A stretch of 64,000 nt of DNA from Atrichornis clamosus (GCA_013400975.1 WBMZ01010319.1:1-64000), one strand, 5' to 3'. Shown: positions 1 through 14,392, counted from the first letter of the stretch. The notes: generated by a model not told the origin, from the letters alone. Numbers and translations are program-made.

Positions 1-3000
1 AAAAGAGAAAGAAAGGAAAAGAATAAAAAAGACCAAGAAACACCTTCACTTTGCTTCCACTACTGCCTTCCCATATCCTACTGTTTCCTTATTTTTGTCT
101 TTTAGACTATACAATCTCTGAGAAAAAAAAACTTTCTCATATATTTGGAAAATATTACCTTGGAGCTCTTAAACACCAAGAACATTGGACATAGCCGCAA
201 AAGCAGCTATTGTTCAAATGTGAGGAGTGGCAGTGGCAGTGGATGATGGTATAAGGTTTGCAAAGAGAGAGGGAAAAAAGTCATTGCTTGACTAATCTTA
301 GCTTGTATATTTTTATGCTCTAGGTTTTGAAGAACACAATGTAGGAAAGAAGATTAATATACAGTCAATATTTTTACTCAGTGCTGAGGACAAGAATTTA
401 GGAGCAATTTTTCCAAATCATATGTATTCAATACTGATAGGGTCAATCCCAAAGTGTGCAAAGGTAGGGCTAAGATTCAGTCTCTCCTGCCCAAAATTTC
501 ATTTACTTCCTTTTCTGAAGTAACATTTCTCCTTCACTCAGTACAACTGTTTCTAGGAACAACCTACATTTTCACGATTTTTTCTCCAGAAAGGGGGACA
601 TTATAGTACTGCTTGTACGACTCTAAAATCCTACTGTGTCCTATCACAACTTCTGAGGAAAGTGTTAAGCACTGGCACTATTGTAGGGGTAGATCAGAAG
701 GTGTGATCTCATTTATATGAAGCTTAACAGCAATAGATGTGATGCCTGATCCTTTTCTCTAGCAGTAAATTTTACCACAGCTGACAAGAGTACAGATGTT
801 TTGAAAAGGATAGAACTGCTAGTTTAAACAGTTAAATGCTGCTTAACTGCTTAGTTTTTAAACTGTATATAATACTTTCTTGCAGATATTAAGCACAAAA
901 GGGCATACACTTGCCTGATGTTTGCAAAAATCAATGTTTTATGAGATATCTGTGGCCAAAGCATGTAACATTATGGAAAGGTAAGAATCACAAAGTGTTT
1001 CTAGAGCAATAAAAAGTTTATTTTACGTTCCATTCTCTCTGATAATGGCTGCTATTACTTCAAATCCCTGTTGGCAATAAAAAGGGGCACAAATAATCTC
1101 TTTCAAATGTCCAAGTCCAGCACACAGCTTTTTATATCAAATGTGCCTGCTTAGAAAAATCTGTGACTATCTTCCAATGAGGACAAAAAAATTGCAGGCA
1201 GACTGGATGTAGATCAGAGGTAAGATTAAGAAAATAATAGACTTGTAAAAGTCAGTATCTGCACACAGAAACTGCCTTCTACAAAAAGCAGAAATATATA
1301 TAAAAGTATTACTATGAACAAAAATTTGTTTAAATGGCACTTTTGTGAATCAAATTTGTAGCAGGATACAGCAGAGTATCACAAAGAGGAAGGACCCTTT
1401 TTGAAATAGAGTCTATGAAATAACTACCCACAAATAAGTTTTGTTTCAGAACAGGATAGGAACCCGAAAACATTTTTTTTTCTTTGTTGAGTGTATTTAC
1501 ATTGCAGAAAAAAAAAGAGACCCTTAAATAAATTATGAGAAATTTCTGTCAGCAGAATTAATTCCTCTCAAGTTTTTATCTCATTCTTTACTTCCTGAAT
1601 TTCATTAAAAAGCAAAGAATAGCAAGAAAAATTATATTTATATATATATAAATACACATGTGTGTGGCATTGGGGGGAAACTAACATGGAAACCTTTGAT
1701 CTTGAAGGTTTTTATGTCCCAAATTCAATCCCACCTGAAAAGGAAGGGTGAGGAACCTACATTCATACTTTCAAATAAAATGTTTTTAAAAAACAATCTA
1801 TGATTACACACAGTGAATTTTATTCTATGCTAATGTCTTCATTACATACAGTGTTTATATATATATTTAGGAAATTCAGTATCACTTTGGAAAATCATGC
1901 AGCCTGCTCATTTCTGGATTTATCACTTATCACCCTAAGTTCACTAACTATGACTATTCTTAAATTGAAACAAATTAGCATATCTTTTATTGATGGTATT
2001 TCAACTTTATATCTCCTTTATATCTAAATTATCACTGAGACTTGAAGACTTAAACATACCTACAACAGCCTGTACTTTACAAGCTCATTCTCAATTTAAC
2101 AATGTGTACATGAAATTGAGTTCTGACTAACCAATGGACAGGTAAATAATAGAAAAAAAGGAGAATATTTATTCCATGTGTTCCCTTCACTTGTTTTATG
2201 GAAACATATTTATACCTGGATATTTTTTTCCAAAGGCCAGGGGATCCTATGTAGTTACCTGGATCTGAGTTCCAGCTGTATTCACCTGATTATATTTCTT
2301 TGCAACAAAATTTAGATTGCTTTTATTTCTGAAGATGTTTTACCCATAGGAAGCAAACTCTCTACTAGAGTATATTACGTGTTCAGAGAAACATATTATA
2401 CTTTATTTGCATGTCTGTCTTCTCCTTAAATAAATTATTCACTGGGTTTGAATGAAACCACTGCAGTATTAGTGACAAAAACCAGAGTTGGGTTTGTTAC
2501 TCCTCACAAGATCTACCAGACTGGCAGGTGGTGTTGCAAAGCTCTACCCACTCGCCAGAGTATGTCAATGTTGACATGCATCATCATGTTCTTCAATTTT
2601 TTGTGCAGATAAGGCATAGGCTTCCTCCTTATGTCACACTAACCCTAGCTTCCAACCTTGCCTCTAATGTTCAGGGATATTTTCCAGAGGACAATTGACA
2701 CATATGGCCTTTATCAAGCTCCATGAATCTTTATATGGAAATCATATGGAAAGAGCTTTGTGTGTGTTTTCATTTCATAATGCATGAAAGTTAATTATTA
2801 CTTTACAGATTTATACATATTCAGCTTACAAAAAAACATATATTTCCATATTCCTTGACTGTGTGAACTATTTGCATATTATGCATGTCTTCTGAAAAGA
2901 GCTTTGAACACAAGACTGGAATCAGTACTGGCCATTAAGCATATTGTGGTAATGCAATCAAAACCCATTCTTTTCATGAATATATTATGATCCTATGTCC

Positions 3001-6000
3001 TTCATTTAGATAAAGAACTGTGTACAGTTAAACATACAGATGTTACCAATAAGTTTAGGTCAGTGGGTCACAGTCAGACCTTAGATTCATGGCAAAAATC
3101 ACACTCAGCTGACAGGGACAAACTGTACTAAGTCACAAGATAAGACCAAGTTGCTTGTTATTTGAAATTATGATTGTGAAAGAATTTCAGTGACAATCCT
3201 GAATATTTATGGATGTGGACCACTGTGTCCACTAAGAATTCAAATTTTGTTGAAACGTAAAACCTTTACAAATGTTTTCCTTAAATCAGAAGCAAAATTC
3301 TCAATATAAAAGTAGTGTTAAGAGAAGTTTAATCAATATAAATATTTTTTAAAAAAGACAAAAGTTTTGTGATGGAGAATAGAACCAAATAAAAGGCCTT
3401 TGTTAAGTGAAGGGAATACAGCGAATACCTGAGTTCTGGTCAATCAGTTCACTGGATTTGAAATATCTGGCTTGTTTATAGCTGCAACACTTTCATATGA
3501 ACTGGAAAAATGTCCAAATTCAAGTGAAAACCCCAAATTAACATCATTTGTTGGGAAAATGTGAAGATGTCTTTATGAATCTACTCATGTTTTTATTTGA
3601 TTGCAAATTAGTACAGATTAGCTTTCATATTATTATCAATGTTAGTTGCTATTCTTATTCTTTTTCAAGAATGAAGCAAAACCAAAGCATTTTTGTTCTT
3701 CTTGTGTGTCATGTTTAAAATTAATTCATTAGCAGCTGTCAGCCCCCAAGGAAGAGTGTCAACACTGATGAAGACAACATCTAAAGGTTTCATCTTACCT
3801 TCATTTATCTCTTGTCCCCAGAAGGTATGAATCCATAAAGAAAGAAACAAAAAAAAAAACCCTCCAAAGCAATGACTGCTTTTGTCTTTTGTTTAAATGT
3901 GTTTAGAAAGTCACTGTTCAGGCATGAATACTGGCTCCAAATGTCAATGACACCTGTTTTGTTAAACAAAAAAGACCAAGAAAGGAAAGAGTTACAAGGC
4001 TGAACTTTACCATAGGTCTGTAAGCTACTGTTCCTGTGAAATATTACTTCCCAACAGAAATGCTGATCTGATTTATTACATCTGCAATAAAATGTCCATT
4101 CCTTAGTTACAGAATATTGCAGAAAAATGTTCTGGTTTTAAAAATTTCAGCAAAATGAGGCAAGGCAGATATCTTAGGGGAAATGGTTGTTTATTCAACA
4201 TGGTTGAAATAATGAAATAGTTACTGTGGCTATAGATTTCCACTGCAATTTTCAGTCACTACATATGCACATGATAAAACTAGAACTGCTGAAAGGCCAG
4301 TACAAAGGCCCAAAATATACTCCTGGATTTACCTAGCGGGTTAGGGATTAAGACTTTGAACACAGAAGTTACTTAGACTTGGACACCTGGTCCATGGATA
4401 ATCAGCCAGATGCCTAGGTATTTTAAACATTAAATGGAGACAATTATATGTTTTTAGAAGACATGTAATGCTTTTAGAACATGTTACATTCTTTCCCCTT
4501 ACCGGAAAGAATAGCCTTACAGAAAATATATAAGTATACGTAGATATGAAACTTGGAGGAAGACTTTTGGAAATCATTTTGTTACCCTTTTTAGATGACC
4601 TGAAATTCTACTCAAGTGAAATTTAGACTCTGAAGCATCTCAATAAGTCTAGAATTTAGTACCAGATGATTGCTTGTTCTTTTAAATTACATCCATTGAT
4701 TTAAAAATAATATTTAACTGAAGCAGCATTCATTCGCTGTACTGAGACAAGAATTTCCCATTCATTCAGAGTTATTGCTGATGTTCTTACAGAGGTTTAC
4801 ATCATTAAAATGCTACTTCAACTTAGAGAGACAGTATAGTTTCCACTAACTTCCGTGGAAAATTTAATACACTGATTATGCACAAATTCAGCAGTTAATG
4901 GTGGATTCTCTCTTTGCAGACAAAGTCAAGTGCTACACATTTAGGTAAAACCTATTTTGTATTCAACACCAATTTTAGCTAAAAATTGAGAACTTATTGT
5001 TTTATGCTGTATTATATATTGCATTTGTTTTATATATGTATGTATAGTACTCCTGTTGAAAACATTTTGACAAAATGAGCTGATGTTAAAGATCTCCCCA
5101 CTCAATTCTTTGTTCAGATGGGACTTAGTGTTCCCTCTGCTGGAGATGCCAGTTTTGACAACACCCAGTGCAGAGCATGAAAATGCAGCCTCCTCTCTTC
5201 CTCTGACAGTGATGGTTCCAGGGAAGCAGGAACATTTGACTTCATATGTTGAGGCTACAGAACTTTTCAGACTCATTATTCTTATCCTCAGAAAATATAT
5301 AAAATTTAGTGAAATGAGGCATATAAAACATCTCCTTGAAACTCAGTTGAGAAAAGAGGTTAGCTGAAAAATAAGGTAGAAATTAGCAAATTATTAGTTG
5401 AAGTATTTTATAAACGTGCTGAACAAATAATTTGTTTCTAAAAGACCAACTTTACTCTAAATTTTTTTTATCACTTCAGTTTTCAAAGCACTGCAATATA
5501 AAACCTTTCTATGAGTTTTAATTTGCGTAACTTTTCAATACAATGAACGATGCTGCAGTCAAGATACAATTGCAGTCTTAAGTGCCACATTTTCTGCTAA
5601 AAATAGTAGTCATAATGTTTGTTTGTGGGTGCTGTTATAATACATCTTTGCTTAAGTTTCAGTAGGTGTAATTTTAGAACATAATTTTAAAATGCTACTG
5701 TTCTTTACTTTCAAACTCAAGTAATTGTGGTTATGAGTATACTTCCATTGAAAGCACTTGCACAACTGTTAGAGCTTCAAAGGATGACATTTCTATAGAT
5801 TTTACTAATGCCATATGTCTTTATTTTCCATTTGAAACTGAGTATGATATTAATAAAATAAAAACAGAATTATTTGGGGTCTATGAAAATAAAGGTCATT
5901 GAAGAAAGGGAAATTCTTTGAACTAACTTTATTTATACGAGCAAGGATTTGCTGTATATTCATGTTTATATTCTGAATTATTCATGAAGTTTGAGGAGAA

Positions 6001-7149
6001 GCATTTATCAATTATAATCTAACTGGCCTCACTACATTGCTAATGTCACTTGGACTGTCGTGGAAGAAGGTGTTGCTCAGGGTGAATACAAATGAGAGTG
6101 AGACAACCTACATCCAGACAAAAATTGTCCAAGAAAGAAAAAGGACCTTTAACATAAATGGATGTTATTTAGCTGATTACTATGAAAAAAAGTTTGTAAA
6201 AGGTTACTGGCCAAGACATTCTTTGACATTGTAATTTCTTCTTGTGTTTAAAACAATGGTGATCCCTGTAACTGATTAGTAAGAAATACAGACAAATGCA
6301 CCTTGTTATGTAAAAGAGCCCTTCATTTGCCTGCTGTAATCCTACTTATGCATCTGTATGTAATTACAGAAATGGCACCTAACTTTGAACTTTGAGTCCC
6401 ATGAGAAGCACTGATTCTCCAAGGTGCCAAACAAAAATAAGGATGTCAAACACATGTTGGCACAAATACACTCTTTCTTTTCTTTGTGGAGCAAAGCTAT
6501 CCATTTTGCTAGTGGCATCTGGAGACAAAGAAAAAATGCATTTTCAAGCCAAATTTATAATATTATGGCTCCAGTTTCTTCAGCTAATTCTACCTAACTC
6601 CACCTCTTTTTTCCTCTTGCAATCTACTGATTGAATGCTTACATTTAAATGTCTAAAAAAATCTTATCCTGTATTTTTATTAAGTTAAAACAGACACTAT
6701 TTAAATATCTGTTTAATAGTCTTACAACAGTTTAATCTTGAAGGGGGAGACAGCAGAAAATTGAAGGACTTTTTCACCTTTATTTTGATCCTTATTTATA
6801 ATGTTTTATCCTTTTATTTAGTTCTGAAAATGTAAATCTATCTTTCTTGTCTGCTAATTTAAAGATATCTCTGTCACCAGAGTGGTATCATTTTCAAGTG
6901 GATTTGGAAACTGTCCATTCTGTTTTGCTGACAATGTTGTATGCCAAGTGTACCAGAAAAGACAGGCCCACAGTTACTGAACAGATTAATCTTAATCTGT
7001 CTATAGATCTTTTTATTATCCAGCACTCTCTAGAGGAAAAGGAAGATTAAATAAATCTCCTTTCTAGATAGGAGTGTAAAATGAAACTTGCACAGAAAAT
7101 TCCACATTTGCAATTATTATGCCAAAACCTCCCTGTTCTTACCCTCGCC
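1..7149. other. Non-coding AT-rich sequence, no gene seen
   Basis: Apart from the AT tract at about 1.64 kb I recognise no transposon, RNA gene or exon. Open frames are all under 112 codons. Two overlap on opposite strands at 4941-5367, which is expected by chance, and neither resembles a known protein. Confidence 0.7.
1632..1666. repeat. AT-dinucleotide-rich low-complexity tract
   Basis: 'tatatttatatatatataaa' followed by a short alternating 'cacatgtgtgtg' stretch. Likely length-variable microsatellite remnant. Confidence 0.75.
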
Positions 7150-7560
7150 CAATTCTTTCAAGAGGATTATGTTCTACCTTTGAAGTAGCTTTTATAAGGG
7201 CGGAGTCCAAAATGGGTTAAAGTTAATGCTGCTCCAGCTTGAAGGATTTCTGTCTTTTTTATTACCTTCCCCAAGAAAATGTCCTGACATAACAGGCTTT
7301 CTTTCAGCATCATTAGCTCTTAACAGGTGGCCAGCATTCGCCACATGTTTTTAAAGCATAACCTCTTTGCAGAGGTTGAGGATCACAAGGAAAGTGCTAC
7401 AGGAGGCTACATTTAAAATGATGCTTATAAGTGAAACGTTACTCCAGGGAACATTTAGAGAAAGCCAACAGTCCTGGGCAGCGATCATTAAGGTGCTGCT
7501 TTGGAAGTTGAACATAAAATGCACGATCACACAGTTGATCACACCGAAAGATTACCTTAA
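7150..7560. promoter_or_regulatory. Candidate conserved non-coding block, CpG-retaining
   Basis: This stretch keeps several CpG dinucleotides (in 'gggcggagtc', 'attcgcca', 'gaaacgtta', 'cagcgatcat', 'cacgatcac', 'accgaaag') in a window otherwise poor in CpG. It contains no simple repeat or recognised transposon. Overlapping chance frames exist on both strands (7367-7588 plus, 7351-7542 minus), neither resembling a known protein. The composition suggests constraint or recent acquisition, and a regulatory role is only a guess. Confidence 0.22.
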
Positions 7561-10500
7561 GAAAGCTGTATTAGACACAGAGTTTTAACAAAATGAAATT
7601 GTTTGCCTCTTTACAATATAAAAAGATTTAATCTGATTTTTCTTGTTATCTTACAGCACAGGGAATGTTTTGGTAAAACATTTGGTAAAAACTGTTTCTT
7701 TTTTTTTCTTGATAAATCTCACTACCCAAGGCAGGCATCACCTTCCCTCTGGGCTCAGTATCTGCAAAAGATTACTTACATAAAAGTAATTTATTGCACA
7801 TACTTTCTATTGTTGCTTTTCAAGTTTTTTCATACTATATATAGTTACTACTCACGTGCTAATATTAACACCAGTGCCTAAGGCCTCAATAGGAATTGTT
7901 ATTAGATGACATAATGGCTTCCATTTAAACTGACATCCCAGAAACATCTTACATCTCTATTACTCTGCAGCCCAAAGAGTTCTCTACAGAGCAAGGCTTC
8001 TTCACACAGATCACCTGCTGATGTGAACAGAGGAGCTGCCTTCTTGTTTGGCCGTGACTGATAGCTGTACACCACTGAGTACAACAAGGTAATTGTTTCA
8101 CAGAGTTGCTTAATGACAGAGACAGAAATCTTAGCAAATTTCATTAAACCTGCACAAGTTATGTGTTTCTCCAGGGAGAAGAAGGGGGGAAGAATTAATT
8201 CAAATCCACTTTCCCCCAGGAAATCTTAAAGAATTTTAGCTTTCTTGATAACAACAGGGACATAAGGAGTTTCAAGAGTTTTCCAGCTATTATATGCAAT
8301 CAGGATGACAAGCTTATTGAACAACACCATTTATTGTAATTTACAGGGGAAATCTGGATAGGATGATGAAGTTGATGTCTATCTTATAGAAGACAAAGTG
8401 TAAGACTCTTATAATTGAGCATGCCTTCCCAGTATACCTGAACAAATTGTTTTCTTTCAGTTACCAAAGAATAAAATCCATTCCTTTTTTTTCACTTTCA
8501 GCTGCTATGAAATATGTCTGTTTCCCTGGGTGAGTACACCCTCACATGGGTGTTACAGAGGCTTCCCGTGACACAGTGTGCTGGCATTACAGCATCAGGA
8601 ACTGTGGGAGGGAATGCCTTTGAACTTCCTTCTCTCTTGTTTGACCCTGAACACCTGCATCCTGGATGGTATCTCTCCAAGTTCGTCATGACAGTTCAAT
8701 AGGAAATGGTGATCATAGCAGATTCACTGAAGTCCTGCACGCCAAAAGGAAATAAGGGCAGGTCTCACATGAGCAATAGCTCTTTATGCTGTGCACTTCA
8801 AAAAAGAATAATGTAATTCTCTGAGTAAAAGAACTTATATAATTGGTGTGACTTTAACACAAAGCAGTGTACCATACCTGTTAGCTTTTTTTGGCAAATG
8901 CTGGCAATTTGCTTTAAGAATACAGCTACGTGTAACTATAGATTTTACTTTACATTATATATAACTAGATACTTTTTGAATTAAGGCATATATAACTTTA
9001 AAGGTAAAGTCCTTTATGGTTCATGTGAAACATGCCATTAGCTGCAGAATTATTTATCATCTAGTAGATCTGACTCCAGTTTCTTGCTTTTCTGAATTTG
9101 GAAAGTGCATGTAAGATTTCTAAGGCTGATAAAAGGAAATTGCACAGGTAGTTAAACTATCCCATTGGAGCAGGAAGTGAGCATGAAGAGGTCAAGGAGA
9201 AAATACAGGACAGATGGATAATAGCACTGACTTTCGCCCAAGGGGGCAAATATAAATTTGGATGTATGCGCTGAGTGAGCTGGAGAGACAGAACATTTGT
9301 CTACCCTGGCAGTCTGAAATTTGCTAGTAAAGTAACCACATGTCTGGCCAGGGAAACTTCAAGGTGAATGACACAGTAAATGACACCTGCCAAGATCTTC
9401 AATCATCCTCCGGAGGTTCAAAGTTCCACCACTACGGTTTAACACTGTCTTTGCTTTCAGGGACTGGGCTGCACTGATCATAGACTGCCCTTCTATGTTC
9501 TAAATGAAAATTGTACAGTACTTTTGATTCATGAAGCAATAACCCACTGTTCAAATGTTATAAAATGATCGAAATTTTAAAACAAAATAAAAGCATTTTC
9601 AGCATGTATTCTGAAAAAGGACAATAAACAAAGCATGGATACTTATTTCACAATAAATGAAGCAAGAAATATAAAATGTACCTACTCTTTCTAAGGATAG
9701 ACAACTTGCAGTCCATCTGTTAAATTTTAACATTATCAAAAGATTAATGGCAAAACACCCCAAGAAAACCAGTGTCCTTTTGAACTTGCTACTTAAAATC
9801 TCACTATTTCAAAAAAGGATAAATACTATGCTGGAAGAAAACAAAATAAGAAAGAACAGTTGTATTTTTTTTGTTCTGACCAGAATCTTCAGTTATAGAA
9901 AAGATAGAAATGGTAGAAATGCCTGAAGCTCCTCAGGTGTAGAGCTCTGTTTTAAATTAATCTTCAGTCCAACCTCAGCTCAGTGAGACAAGTCTTTGCA
10001 GACCTTTGTGTGCTAATTATAACCCTTCAGAAGCATTACCCATGTCCAGGGCAGTCCAAGCACACAGCAGAACAGTGGATGTCAATGTACAGTTAGATGA
10101 TATGGCTGGATTAATCCTTTGTCTTCTTTTTGCCAAATGGGCAAGATTCTACTTTCCCCATCTTTCCCATGTTTCCATGGTTAAACTATTCATATTTCTA
10201 TATTCTTAATAATGTATATGCTCTGCACACAGAAAGATGAAAATTGCCTCAGTAAATTATATTTTAGTGTTATGATTACTGTATTTAATGGATTTACAAT
10301 AAAATGAGCCACAAGCACTTTTCAAAGGTCCAGCCAAAGAATTACATAGCTTCAGTCCCATGCACACTCTGAGAAGAGATTAAAAGGGATGTTCATAACA
10401 TGAGGTAATTCCCCCCACAGTGGTAACCCTTAATGAGAAAGGGGTAACAATGAACTTGCAAGTTTGCACTGAAAAGTTAGTGGAAAGGCAATCTGAGATA

Positions 10501-10925
10501 TTACCCAGGTCTAAAGGAAGTTGAGAGATTACTGAGGAAATTGAAAAGTTACTACGCTCGCTCCTGCTCTGCAGGGTGTGCATGGATCTCCCAGGGGTTC
10601 CTCAGAATTCACACAGAAGGCTGGGCTGATACACTGAATTAGGCACTGGGATATGTCCTGATTGAAAACTGGATGGGATGAGCATTTAGATGTTCAGATC
10701 AAGGAAGACAAATATCTCAGATATCTAAGTAGGATATGGAGGATTTTTCTAAACTACTTCCCTGAATACTACTTTCCTAAATTCCTTTCCAAGAGTGTCT
10801 CCTGTGAAAGTCTTTGATAGCAATTTGTAGACCAGTTGGTTTGTTTTCTTAATTATTTTAATCACTATTCTATTGAAATCAGTTAAGTTTAGAATAACTT
10901 TTAAAAGAGTACAGCCATTGGGAAA

Positions 10926-10998
10926 GAATATTAAAATACAAATAAAAATAGAAAAATAAAATAGAAATAGAAAAATAAAAAAGAAAAATAAAAATATT
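10926..10998. repeat. A-rich low-complexity tract (AAATA/AAATAGA-like units)
   Basis: About 70 bases built from irregular 'aataaaaatagaaa' units with no C except one. It accounts for the tyrosine/phenylalanine-rich minus-strand frame at 10879-11100, which is not a gene. Confidence 0.85.
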
Positions 10999-12083
10999 TC
11001 TTCTTCTCTCTTTACAGAGCTTAAATTCAGCTTCCCTCAGGTAACTTCCTCTGCAGCTGATGGCATTCTGAATACCCAGTTCTGAAAGGAAAAAACCCAA
11101 CTGGAAGAAAAAAAACTTGCAGGGCAGCCACGAGAAGCTGAAGAGTCCTTGACTTATTATTGTTAGCTCTGCTCAGCAACAGCTAAAACATCATTGTGGT
11201 GTCAGCATTATTCTCAGTCTAAATCCAAACCACAGCACTGTGCCAGCTACTAGGATGAAAATTAACTCTATGTCAGACAAAACCAGGACACCCTCTTCAC
11301 CCCTCTGTGACGAATCCGGGAAGGTCTCAGCACTGGTGTACTCCTGGAGTTTTACCTGTGACACTTTTCTGTGGCCTCCCAATCCCCATCATTGTCTCTG
11401 GGTAAGCAAAGCAGCAATATTTAGTCGGGGAATTTACCTTTCTCTTTCATGCCACAGTTGTGTTATCTACATGCTTACCCAATCAGTATTAATAAGAGTT
11501 TTGTGACTACCTTGCAGGTATTATTTTTTTATCTATTGTTTCTTTCAGGCTGTGATTTCCAAATACTTCTCAGAAATGTTCTACAAGCTCTCTGTGAACT
11601 CTCCTGTTCTGTATCCAGTGTTCTGAGGTCTTATACACTTTCTGCATATATCAATATTTCATTAACAGTACTTGATTTATATCCCACAAATTAAAAAATT
11701 ACTAAAAAGCTGCTCAGGATAGAGCTTTGAATAATACAGTTAGAAAATTTGCATAATTGAAATAGCCAGACTTCACAAATATTCTCTACAAAAACCACAC
11801 ATTTTGTGAGAAATTCAAATTAAGATTGTCACTAAGAACCATTACAAAAAAGCCTGCTCTGTTTAACAAAATACATTTACAGTCTCTGGCAACATTCTTA
11901 CTGTATTACACTAATTAAAATAGTAATGGAACACTGATTAAACTTGCAAAAATAAAGGACTGCAATAACACAGAAGCTGAAGTGAAAGGCTAGTCACGAA
12001 GAGCATAAAGCTAATAGAAGTTATATTGCAATTACAAGTAGAAAATTCCAAAAGAATTATCTATGTGATTTACATCTAATTAC

Positions 12084-12107
12084 AGCAGCAGAGGTCATCC
12101 TGCTGCT
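12084..12107. repeat. Perfect 8-bp inverted repeat with 8-nt loop
   Basis: 'agcagcag', loop 'aggtcatc', 'ctgctgct' is an exact hairpin. It sits directly after a TAATTA homeodomain-type core at 12078-12083, in a stretch that looks less decayed than its surroundings. The stem is too short for a microRNA precursor. Confidence 0.6.
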
Positions 12108-12729
12108 TGAACTGGCAAGATAAAAGGTAGCACACATCTATATAACAGGAGTTAAACCAAGAAAAATGCTGTTTAAAAAGTAGAAGTTTTCAAGAATTAT
12201 AATTTATGTCTTCTGTTTTAGAACTTTCAAACATGGCAGGTGTTTCCTGAAAACACACATCAGCTACAGGCACTAGAGTTGGAAGGATAACGTAAAAATA
12301 TGTTCAAAGTTTAATTGTTGGTAAACACTGAGAAATTACTACTAGGGTTTGCAGGGTTTTTTGCCAATATGCTATTTTGGACATATAGCCAAACACAGAT
12401 TGTGAAGTGTTATTTGTCCATTAAGTGTATAAGTGTTAAGAAATTTGCAAAAAACCCATCTGGAATCAATAACTACACCTCTTGGACTAAAAAGAATTGT
12501 ATTTTTCTGTTATCAACAGTTAATGTATTGTTAAGATTTGAAATTACTGCTTGTTTTTACACTTTTTTATTATTTTCTTTACAGAAAATTCCACTTGATA
12601 TGAACACCATACTTACAGCACTTTTTATCTTGCTGAGTCTATCAGTCTGCCTCTGTTTCCATTCACTTGCTTTCAGAAACCAAAGGAGAGAAATTATAGG
12701 CAGCAAAAGTTTTGCCTAGGGATATTACA

Positions 12730-12885
12730 TCACAGAATCCTGGAATCACAGCAGGAACTGGTGTTGAGGACCCTCTGGAAGTCACTGACTCCAGGCTTCC
12801 CAGAACAGGGCTAACATCCCAGTGGGATCAGGGGACTCCCACCTTCACCCGGTTGTGTTTAGAATTCCTCTGAAGAGACACAAGG
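12730..12885 (-). mobile_element. CR1 LINE, 3'-end fragment (minus strand)
   Basis: Read on the plus strand, the segment opens with a degenerate doubled 'cacagaatc...ggaatcaca' motif. This is the reverse complement of the short terminal repeats (ATTCTATGA type) that end avian CR1 retrotransposons. It continues with 'ctctggaagtcactgactcc', 'cagggctaaca' and 'gtttagaattcctctgaag', in the order expected for the CR1 3' UTR and the end of ORF2 read backwards. The body is heavily mutated and no open frame survives, so this is a dead 5'-truncated copy. The start at the terminal repeats is fairly sharp. The inner boundary near 12885 is uncertain because similarity fades gradually. Confidence 0.72.
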
Positions 12886-14392
12886 CACAGATGACTTTCT
12901 GCTGACTGGATCCAACTGGACTTTTGAAGTTACTTGAACTTAACAAGCACATCCCCCTTTAGCCTTCCCGTGCCCTGGCAGCTTGCTCGTTCTCTCGTGT
13001 ACTGTGTGGCACAGCCCTCCAGCATTCACCACCTAGTGACCTTCAGCTGATTTCCCATCAGCATGGTTACTAGGAGTGCTGGAAAACAGCATCAGTACAT
13101 ATACAGCTTCATCTTTACATTTTAATGGGTATGCACACACGTATTTATTTGTATATTGCTGTGTTTATGCAGGTATAATAAACTGGGACTTTATTCTCAT
13201 CCTAAGTTGCACGAGTATCCTTTCTACAGAAAATTATGGGGAGTGCTGTGGTGGTTAAGAACAGTTCAGGTAAAGTCACCCTTCAACTGATAAAGCTTTC
13301 CTCATGTCTTGGGTGATGTTCCTGAGCCTGAATTTTACTCCATTGTCAGAACACTGCTGTGCCTCTGTATGACAGGATCTTTTTTCTTCATTAAAACTAT
13401 AAGCCTTGCTTAAACCATCTGTCCACCTGCCTTCATTGATAGCAAAGCTCAGCTTGCCATCTATGCCCTCTCCAAGGATACTGCACTTTAACACAATGAC
13501 AGCTAAAAAGTTATAGTTACTCTGACATAAATCCAGCAATAAGCATAAATATATTACTTCACCGTAAGACAGTGATACGACTGTAATAGAATGAAGACAA
13601 ATGCATAGTTATTTTTCTCTAAGTAATCTAAGTTTTCGTGTTTTCTTCATTGTCTTGTGATACATTTGAGATACAACTCAAAACCCAAAATTCGTTCCCT
13701 AGAATAGTCATCACAAGTGGTAATACCTGTCAGCAAGGAATATTCAAAAAGTTAATTACTGCAAACTGTTAGAGGGCCTAAATTTGGCTGAAGTCAGAAT
13801 GATACACCAGATACATTACTACGTATGCATGTAGGTGGCAGGAGGGGCCTTCTGAGGACATATAAAAGTAACTGCATGGCTGAAATTAACACTAAAGGCA
13901 TTTAACAAGGGCGCATATGAGCTTTTGTAAGCTTGGTCCTACCTTAACAGTGTTCTGAGAATTGCACATTAATTTCCCCCCCCATCCCTTTCGATAGAAC
14001 CTCCCTTAGCTCTGTAAAGTTTATTATTTAAAAGCTTATTATTCCTTTTGCTCAGCAACACAGATGGCTATTGAAGTTGTTTTGAAAACTGCCATGCCAT
14101 TATTGATTAAATAGTTATGACATCTTTTTGAAAATAAAATTGCAAATGGTAATGTAGTTCCTTAATTCTTGTTAATCTTCAAGCATTGTTCAACTCAAGG
14201 AAGGAATTAAATTTAAAAAGTAAATTGTCAGAACTAAACATATGCAAAGAGATCATGACATAGAATTCATGAACCAAATATGGTGTTAGTCAGTTCAAGC
14301 ACTGCCATTAAAATCACCCCTAAATTGAACATTGTATACAAGTTTAATTACATAGTGAGCACACATCTAAGTGTCCTTATTGCTACCTAACA
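12886..14392. other. Non-coding sequence between CR1 and LTR fragments
   Basis: The first 170 bases are somewhat GC-richer and could be a further, unrecognisable part of the neighbouring CR1 element. The rest is AT-rich unique sequence. An eight-C run lies at 13976-13983. No exon or RNA gene seen. Confidence 0.6.

Larger units (their letters stand above)
7561..12729. other. Non-coding sequence, no gene seen
   Basis: Unique AT-rich DNA with the A-rich tract near 10.95 kb and a small hairpin near 12.1 kb. The longest ATG frame in the whole window (134 codons, 12315-12719, plus strand) lies here. It shows no domain or recognisable similarity. It stops just before a CR1 fragment and fits chance expectation. 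Confidence 0.65.

Noticed and set aside
4941..5367. Opposite-strand overlapping frames of 111 and 94 codons
   Set aside because: Stop-poor DNA gives paired frames. Neither resembles a protein family.
12315..12719. 134-codon open frame, longest in the window (plus strand)
   Set aside because: Low-complexity hydrophobic composition, no recognisable domain, no promoter or splice context. The length fits chance for this composition.
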